From positions 1-38,993 of the forward strand of contig JANXTG010000171.1 in assembly GCA_025352525.1 (NCBI GenBank): a stretch of DNA of 38,993 nt. Reading direction: 5' to 3'. The notes beneath the pieces were generated by a model. The model did no database searches. It was not told the origin of the DNA and saw only the letters and a program-made list of their open reading frames with translations. This DNA is from Ferruginibacter sp. (GTDB lineage: Bacteria > Bacteroidota > Bacteroidia > Chitinophagales > Chitinophagaceae). Shown piece after piece: positions 33,271 to 38,993 of this stretch. The position numbers were made by a program, and so were the translations under genes. How positions within the stretch are numbered: position 1 is the stretch's first letter; each line of letters opens with the position of its first letter.

Positions 33271-36200
33271 ATGAAAATAATTAGACGCATTTCTACAAAA
33301 CTTTTGTTGTTTGTTTTATCAACAATATGTATTTGTAATTTTTTAAAAGCTCAACAAATAGAGGGCTCAGTAATTGATGGGAATACAAAAAAGCCTTTGG
33401 TTGGAGTTAGTATTTCAACCAGCAAAAAAAAATCAGGAACAACTACAGATGACCTGGGTATTTTTAAAATTACTGTCACCAAAGCTGATAAACTGTATTT
33501 TAGTTTTACCGGATATGAAGAGCAATCTGTAAAAGTTTCTGGAGCTTTTATAAGTATAAAACTTGTGCAAACAGTTAAGCAATTGGATGAAGTTGTAGTA
33601 ACAGCATTGGGTGTAAAAAAAGAACTTAAACGTCTTGGTTATTCAGTTCAGGAAATAAAAGGTGCAGAATTGGTAAAGGCCCGTGAGCCTAATCCTATAA
33701 ATGGGTTAGTAGGTAAAATTGCAGGGTTGGATGTTGCCATAAACAAAGAAATGCTGGCTGCCCCAGCAGTCTCTTTACGTGGTGGAAATATATCTTTATA
33801 TGTAGTGGATGGTATGCCTATTTCAACCGATACATGGAATATTAGTCCTGATGATGTTGAATCTTACACAGTATTAAAAGGACTTGCAGCTACAGCATTG
33901 TATGGCAGCCGTGCACAAAATGGTGCTATTTTAATTACCACCAAAAGAGCAAAAAAGAATGTAAAAGGTTATACAATAGATTATAATTCGAGTTTTCAGG
34001 TTGATAAAGGATTTATTGCAATGCCGAAAACACAGAGTCAGTATGGCGGCGGCGATAATTCTCAATATTCATTTGTAGATGGAAAAGGAGGTGGCTTAAA
34101 TGATGGTGATTATGATGTGTGGGGACCAAAATTTGAAGGACAGTTAATTGCACAATACGATAGTCCTATTGACCCTGTAACAGGCAAAAGAATACCGACT
34201 CCATACATAGCCCGTGGTGTAGATAATTTAAAAAACTTTATTCAGGCAGGGTTGCTAAATACAAACAGTTTAAGTTTTGCTGCTGCAGGAGATAAGTCTA
34301 ATATTAGAATGTCATTAAGCAATACTTACCAGCGTGGCTTGTTACCAAACACCAAATTAAATATTTACAATTTCAACGTAAATGCATCTTACGATTTAAG
34401 TAGCAGGCTTAAAGTAAAAGGTGGTTTAAATTATAACAGACAGGCAACACCCAATATACCGGATGTAGTTTATGGTCCTAACAGTATCATTTATAATTTA
34501 ACCCTTTGGACTGGAGCTGACTGGAGTGTAAAAGACCCCAACATTATTAATTACTGGCAGCCGGGTAAAGAAGGTATACAATCTAATTTTGCTGAATACC
34601 AAAGATACCACAACCCATATTTTATGAGCTATGAGTGGTTACGTGGGCATTATAAAACAGATATTACAGGCAACTTTTCATTAACATACAAAGCAAGTGC
34701 AAATATAGATGCTGTATTAAGAGCTAATGTAAGTACCAATGATATTTTACGCACAGAAAAAATGCCTTATTCTGCACACCCTTATGGGCGTGAGGGAAAT
34801 AGGGGAGATTACAGAGAAGACAGACGTTCTTTGGTTGATAACAATGTGGAAGGACTTGTAAAGTACAAAGGGAAAATATCGAGTGCGTTTTCTGTGAGTG
34901 CAATAGCGGGAGTAAATATTCGTAATTTTTCTTACAATTCCAGTTACACATCTACTGATTATTTAAATGTACCAGGTTTATATACTTTTTCAAATTCATT
35001 AAATCCTGTACTTGGTGCAAGTTATATTGCGAAGATGATTGTTATGAGTGGTTATTATTCAGCAGATGTTGATTTTAAAAATTACCTGACCTTAAGTACT
35101 ACGGGTAGAATAGATAAAAGTTCAGCACTCAGACTTTCCAATAACAGTTATTTTTATCCTTCAGTTTCTCTGGCCTCTGCAGTTTCAGATTATGTAAGTT
35201 TACCAAGAGCAATAAGTTTTTTAAAAGTACGTGCCAGCTATGCTGCTGCTAAAGCGCCTGCTACATCTCCTTACCTTGGGCCTGCTTCTTACCCAGTTGG
35301 TTATGGTACGCCATACACTACAACTTATGGTGGACCTAATTATTTTTTCAACGATCCTGCATATTCAATAGGGTATGTTTATAACAACCAAACCGGTGCT
35401 TATGCGCCCGGTAACAAAGTAGATCCTCAAGCCAAATCATCAACAACAACCAGCAACGAATATGGTGTTGATATGCGCTTATTAAAGAATAGGCTTGCAT
35501 TTAGCGCTACCTATTATTCAAATATACTTGGGCCACAAATAAGAAATATTCCACTTTCACAAACTTCAGGGCTAACAGCTTTTAGTTCTAATGCTGTAAA
35601 AACAAAATTAAGTGGTGTTGAATTATCGTTAAGTGGTACACCTGTTCAAAAAAATAATGGATTGCGTTGGGATGTGTTGGTAAACTGGTCAACATACAAA
35701 GAAGTTTACAAAGAATTGCCTACATCTTTTGAAAACTATCAATTTAAACAGGGCGATAGAGTAGATAAATTATTTGCAAGAGTAACAGCAAAAACAGCTG
35801 ATGGACAGGTTATAAACAACAGTGCAGGATATCCGGTTTATCTTCCAAAAAATCAGTACGTAGGTAATGGCGATGTGAAATGGAGCTGGGCAATTAATAA
35901 TAAAATCAGTTATAAAACATTCAGTCTTTCATTTCAATTTGATGGAAAAGTTGGTGGCATTGTGCAGGACAGGGTATTGCGAAAATCAATGGAGTCAGGC
36001 AGTAATATATTGACCAACCAAGGAGCAATTGCTGTAGCCAGAGAATATGAATTCCGTCATTACAACGATGCAGGTTTTGCGGGTTCCTATATTGGTACAG
36101 GTGTGCAAATTAGTAATGGTGCTACCATTCAATACGATCCTGTAACTGGTGTAATTACAAATATGAAGGATTTGCAGTTTGCTCCAAACAATTCCAAAGC

Positions 36201-36519
36201 AAAATACATTCAGGATTATGTACAGAGTTTTTTCAACAATTTTGAAAATACCTCGGTTGCCAAAACATATGCAAAATTGAGAGAAGTGGTTTTGACTTAT
36301 TCTCTTCCTACCAAATTTTTAGGAAAGAAAACAGTTATAAATAAAATTGATGTTTCATTGGTTGGTAGAAATCTTCTGTACTTTTTTCCATCAAAATTTC
36401 ATGATATAGATGTAGATCAATATTCAGGCAGAGATATCTATAATGGTAATAGCCGTGAACCGAATTTACAAACTCCTACTACCCGAAGTTATGGTGTAAA
36501 TATCAACGTGGTTTTTTAA
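33271..36519 (+). CDS. SusC/RagA-family TonB-linked outer membrane transporter
   Basis: SusC-type proteins import large or complex ligands across the outer membrane with energy from TonB. The 1082-residue protein has a signal peptide (about 1-28, ending LKAQQ). A carboxypeptidase-regulatory-like domain follows (about 29-105, EGSVIDGNTKKPLVGVSI), then the DEVVVTALGVKKE linker typical of SusC. The plug domain (about 119-230) contains VSLRGGNISLYVVDGMPI and the family motif GLAATALYGSRAQNGAILI. The beta-barrel ends in the terminal strand SYGVNINVVF. It lies 32 bases before its SusD partner. No sigma/anti-sigma or hybrid regulator gene is adjacent. Confidence 0.95.
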   Translation: MKIIRRISTKLLLFVLSTICICNFLKAQQIEGSVIDGNTKKPLVGVSISTSKKKSGTTTDDLGIFKITVTKADKLYFSFTGYEEQSVKVSGAFISIKLVQTVKQLDEVVVTALGVKKELKRLGYSVQEIKGAELVKAREPNPINGLVGKIAGLDVAINKEMLAAPAVSLRGGNISLYVVDGMPISTDTWNISPDDVESYTVLKGLAATALYGSRAQNGAILITTKRAKKNVKGYTIDYNSSFQVDKGFIAMPKTQSQYGGGDNSQYSFVDGKGGGLNDGDYDVWGPKFEGQLIAQYDSPIDPVTGKRIPTPYIARGVDNLKNFIQAGLLNTNSLSFAAAGDKSNIRMSLSNTYQRGLLPNTKLNIYNFNVNASYDLSSRLKVKGGLNYNRQATPNIPDVVYGPNSIIYNLTLWTGADWSVKDPNIINYWQPGKEGIQSNFAEYQRYHNPYFMSYEWLRGHYKTDITGNFSLTYKASANIDAVLRANVSTNDILRTEKMPYSAHPYGREGNRGDYREDRRSLVDNNVEGLVKYKGKISSAFSVSAIAGVNIRNFSYNSSYTSTDYLNVPGLYTFSNSLNPVLGASYIAKMIVMSGYYSADVDFKNYLTLSTTGRIDKSSALRLSNNSYFYPSVSLASAVSDYVSLPRAISFLKVRASYAAAKAPATSPYLGPASYPVGYGTPYTTTYGGPNYFFNDPAYSIGYVYNNQTGAYAPGNKVDPQAKSSTTTSNEYGVDMRLLKNRLAFSATYYSNILGPQIRNIPLSQTSGLTAFSSNAVKTKLSGVELSLSGTPVQKNNGLRWDVLVNWSTYKEVYKELPTSFENYQFKQGDRVDKLFARVTAKTADGQVINNSAGYPVYLPKNQYVGNGDVKWSWAINNKISYKTFSLSFQFDGKVGGIVQDRVLRKSMESGSNILTNQGAIAVAREYEFRHYNDAGFAGSYIGTGVQISNGATIQYDPVTGVITNMKDLQFAPNNSKAKYIQDYVQSFFNNFENTSVAKTYAKLREVVLTYSLPTKFLGKKTVINKIDVSLVGRNLLYFFPSKFHDIDVDQYSGRDIYNGNSREPNLQTPTTRSYGVNINVVF

Positions 36520-36551
36520 AAAAATATTAATTACGAAATAAAATAAATAAA

Positions 36552-38132
36552 ATGAAAAGTATTAAAAATTATCTTTTGTTGTTAACAACTATTTTAATAG
36601 TAGCTTCTGGTTGTAAGAAACAATTTGCAGAATACAATGCCAACACAAATCAACCAACATCAGTACCGGCCTACTTATTATTGCGCCAGGTAGAGAATGA
36701 TTTGGCGGTGCAGCCGGGTGGTGATGAAGATAAATATTGCCAATATACGCTTTCCTCTTACACCTATTATGGTAACAATGAATATTGGACGGGTGAAGCA
36801 GATTTAAATTATGGAACCTTGCGCAATGTAATTGCCATGGAAAATGAAGCTAAAAAAGCATCCGGTTCTGATAACAATCCATACAGTGCATTGGGTAAAT
36901 TTTTTAGAGCATATTTCTTTGTAAAAATGACAATGAAAGTGGGTGATTTACCTATGACTGCCGCATTGAAAGGATTGGATAATACTACGCCAAAATATGA
37001 TTCTCAGAAAGAAATATTTAAGCAATCATTACAATGGTTAGATGAATCAAATGCGCAATTGGCAACCTTAATTAATTCCGCTAACACCTCTTTGTTGGGT
37101 GATATATATTTTCTTGAAAGAGCAAATAATGGTAAAAGTTCTATTGAGACATTGAGGCAATGGCAAAAAGTAGTAAATACTTTTAAACTAAGACTCTTAA
37201 TTAATTTGAGTAAAAAAGAAAACGATACTGATTTAAACATTAAACAGAAATTTTCAGCCACGCTTTCAAATCCGGCGCAGTATCCAATAATGAATGATCT
37301 GTCAGATAATTTGGAATTCGTTTACAACAACACCTACAATAAATATCCAAACAATAAAGATAATTATGGTAATGATGCTTTGCGTTTGTGTGTTGCTGCT
37401 ACCTGGTTAAATACTTTGGCGGGTTTAAATGATTTAAGGGCAATGAAGGTTGCAGAACCAGCCCGTGGCTTAGGTTTTTCTGATACTTGTTTTAAAAGTT
37501 TTGTGGGTGCCAGTAATGGGGAAGATGTAGGTGCAATGGGTGGGAAAGTAATTGCCGGAAAATATTCAACTATTGGGCGTAAAAGATATTATGAAGGTTA
37601 CACTGCAGAAAATACATTTATCATTGGCTACCCTGAAATGTGTTTAAATATTGCTGAAGCAATAAACAGAGGTTGGGCTACAGGTAACGCAAATGACTGG
37701 TACCAAAAAGGTATAAAGGCAATGTTTACTTTTTATGGAATTGTTGATGGTAACAACACAGTAAATTTTCTTACAACATCTGCTCCGGGAGCGTATACCA
37801 ATTATACCGTAAACTTTACTTACGCAACCTATTTTGGGCAAACAACTGTAGCTTATGCCGGTGATAATGCAACAGGGCTAAACCAAATACTTACGCAAAA
37901 ATATTTAAGCATGGCCCGCAATTCGGGCATGGAACCCTATAACCAATGGAGGAGAACAGGCGTACCGGTTTTCTTAACAGGTGCAGGAACCGGTAATAGT
38001 GGTGTTATTCCATTAAGGTATTTATATCCGGCAAATGAAAGGCAGACGAATGCTGTAAATCTTACCAGTGCGTTGCAAAGCCAATACGGCGGCAATGATA
38101 ACATAAATTCTAAAATGTGGGTAATACAATAA
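36552..38132 (+). CDS. SusD/RagB-family nutrient-binding lipoprotein
   Basis: SusD-type lipoproteins cap the SusC barrel and bind its ligand. The 526-residue protein has a leader with lipobox VASGC (Cys21). The start of the mature part (FAEYNANTNQPTSVPAYLL) is typical of the SusD-like_2 type. The helical tetratricopeptide-like core includes FKLRLLINLSKK and the YPEMCLNIAEAINRGWA segment. It probably forms an operon with the susC-like gene. The ligand cannot be read from sequence; a carbohydrate is not assured, since no glycoside hydrolase is in view and the next gene is a phosphatase-superfamily enzyme. Confidence 0.93.
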   Translation: MKSIKNYLLLLTTILIVASGCKKQFAEYNANTNQPTSVPAYLLLRQVENDLAVQPGGDEDKYCQYTLSSYTYYGNNEYWTGEADLNYGTLRNVIAMENEAKKASGSDNNPYSALGKFFRAYFFVKMTMKVGDLPMTAALKGLDNTTPKYDSQKEIFKQSLQWLDESNAQLATLINSANTSLLGDIYFLERANNGKSSIETLRQWQKVVNTFKLRLLINLSKKENDTDLNIKQKFSATLSNPAQYPIMNDLSDNLEFVYNNTYNKYPNNKDNYGNDALRLCVAATWLNTLAGLNDLRAMKVAEPARGLGFSDTCFKSFVGASNGEDVGAMGGKVIAGKYSTIGRKRYYEGYTAENTFIIGYPEMCLNIAEAINRGWATGNANDWYQKGIKAMFTFYGIVDGNNTVNFLTTSAPGAYTNYTVNFTYATYFGQTTVAYAGDNATGLNQILTQKYLSMARNSGMEPYNQWRRTGVPVFLTGAGTGNSGVIPLRYLYPANERQTNAVNLTSALQSQYGGNDNINSKMWVIQ

Positions 38133-38156
38133 CGCAATTTATTTAATGTAAATTTT

Positions 38157-38194
38157 AGGTAAATGAAGTTTTTAAAAAAACCATTTACCTTTTT
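38157..38194 (+). terminator. Strong hairpin with T-run between susD-like and phosphatase genes
   Basis: AGGTAAATG (38157-38165) pairs with CATTTACCT (38182-38190). Inside it, across a two-base bulge, GTTTT (38168-38172) pairs with AAAAC (38177-38181). A T-run to 38194 follows. The hairpin ends only 15 bases before the next start codon, so read-through would be needed unless a separate promoter exists. It may reduce phosphatase expression relative to SusC/SusD. Confidence 0.7.
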
Positions 38195-38209
38195 AAATAA
38201 AATATAAAG

Positions 38210-38993
38210 ATGTACAGAAAACTTTTAATAACAGCACTGGGTTTATTCATTACAATAAATATTATTGCACAGCATAAAACTGAAAATTTAGTAATAGTAA
38301 CGCTTGATGGCATGCGGTGGCAGGAAGTTTTTTCGGGTGCTGATACAACGATATTAAAAATTAAAAAATTTACAAAAGACAGTTTAGGAACGAGCAACAG
38401 CTTTGCTGCAAATGGTGCGGAATTAAGAAGGCAAAAATTGTTTCCGTTTTTATGGAATACTGTTGCAAAACAGGGTCAGTTGTATGGTAACAGATGGATA
38501 AATAATAAAGTAGATAATACCAATAAATATAAATTTTCTTACCCAGGGTATAATGAAATATTTACAGGTTATGCAGATACACTGGTAAACAGCAACGATA
38601 AAATATGGAACAAAAATACCAATGTACTGGAGTTTATTAATGAACAAAATAATTACAAAAATAAAGTTGCTGTATTTGCAACATGGGATGTGTTTCCGTA
38701 TATATTTAACAGCAAAAGAAATGGGCTTTATGTAAATGCAGATGTGGATACCTTAAAATTTAAAAATCCGAATTTGCAACTTATAAACGACATGCAATTT
38801 TTAACTACAAAGCCCATTGACGTACGACCGGATGTATTCACCTATTTTGCTGCAAGAGAATATATGAAAGCGTACAAGCCAAAAGTGTTGTACATAGCTT
38901 TTGATGAAACAGATGATTTTGCACATTCAGGAGAGTATGACCAATATTTAAAAAGTGCGCATGCAGAAGATGCAATGATTGCAGATTTATGGA
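38210..38993 (+). CDS. Exported alkaline-phosphatase-superfamily protein (3' end outside window)
   Basis: The first 261 codons are present. After a signal peptide (about 1-20, ending IIAQ) comes VIVTLDGMRWQEVFSGAD, where Asp33 should bind metal. Then FSYPGYNEIFTGY follows, in which Ser110 aligns with the nucleophile of nucleotide pyrophosphatase/phosphodiesterase-type enzymes. Finally FDETDDFAHSGEYDQ supplies Asp232, Asp236 and His239, the typical second metal-ligand set. The assignment of Ser110 is by motif comparison, not by proof. Substrate could be a phosphomonoester, a phosphodiester or another ester. It lies 77 bases after the SusD-like gene, with a terminator-like hairpin in between. 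Confidence 0.88.
   Translation, partial: MYRKLLITALGLFITINIIAQHKTENLVIVTLDGMRWQEVFSGADTTILKIKKFTKDSLGTSNSFAANGAELRRQKLFPFLWNTVAKQGQLYGNRWINNKVDNTNKYKFSYPGYNEIFTGYADTLVNSNDKIWNKNTNVLEFINEQNNYKNKVAVFATWDVFPYIFNSKRNGLYVNADVDTLKFKNPNLQLINDMQFLTTKPIDVRPDVFTYFAAREYMKAYKPKVLYIAFDETDDFAHSGEYDQYLKSAHAEDAMIADLW

Overview
The window looks like chromosomal DNA from a Bacteroidota bacterium, most likely close to the Chitinophagaceae. The DNA is AT-rich and start codons follow A-rich stretches rather than Shine-Dalgarno sites. Promoter-like elements match the Bacteroidota consensus (TTG, about 19 bases, TAnnTTTG). The gene content fits: a SusC/SusD pair, head-GIN (DUF2807) lipoprotein, LytTR regulator, hybrid kinase, BaiN/HI0933-like flavoprotein and mitochondrial-type citrate synthase. 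The taxonomic call is an inference from these traits.

Layout. 1-80: edge of a minus-strand gene, possibly an IS630-type transposase. 155-943: PhzF-family isomerase. 985-3738 (minus): guaA followed by a periplasmic-binding-protein-like exported protein. 3870-4571: head-GIN lipoprotein. 4677-16665: a consensus promoter followed by the S10 and spc ribosomal-protein genes in canonical order, rpsJ to rplO, then secY. The 59-residue rpmD is included. 16741-20039: map, a flavoprotein and an LptF/LptG permease. 20241-21756: citrate synthase, terminator, tRNA-Ala(GGC) with its own promoter and terminator. 21997-25923: LytTR response regulator, small membrane protein, hybrid histidine kinase and a small secreted protein with a duplicated motif. 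26097-31938: TolC / adaptor / CzcA-like RND metal efflux system. 32003-32983: DUF2279 protein. 33271-38993: SusC, SusD and the first 261 codons of an alkaline-phosphatase-superfamily enzyme.

How the genes work together. The central block makes ribosomal proteins and the Sec channel, and map trims nascent proteins. The str genes (rpsL, rpsG, fusA) are not upstream and the alpha-operon genes (infA, rpmJ, rpsM, rpsK, rpsD, rpoA, rplQ) are not downstream, so the usual supercluster is cut at both ends. The efflux genes form a three-part envelope-spanning pump. SusC/SusD should import a ligand across the outer membrane, and the exported phosphatase may prepare or process that ligand.

The most interesting signal I found is structural. 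At least ten spacers inside the ribosomal-protein cluster contain near-perfect inverted repeats without U-tracts, unrelated in sequence from spacer to spacer. secY is bracketed by two hairpins that do look like intrinsic terminators. Other items worth checking are the duplicated DGxPDxRYKV peptide motif, the repeated half-sites before the RND pump gene, the strong hairpin between susD and the phosphatase, and the Arg/Gly/Asp-rich tail of ribosomal protein S3. I saw no CRISPR array, prophage, complete insertion sequence or clearly novel defence-type system.
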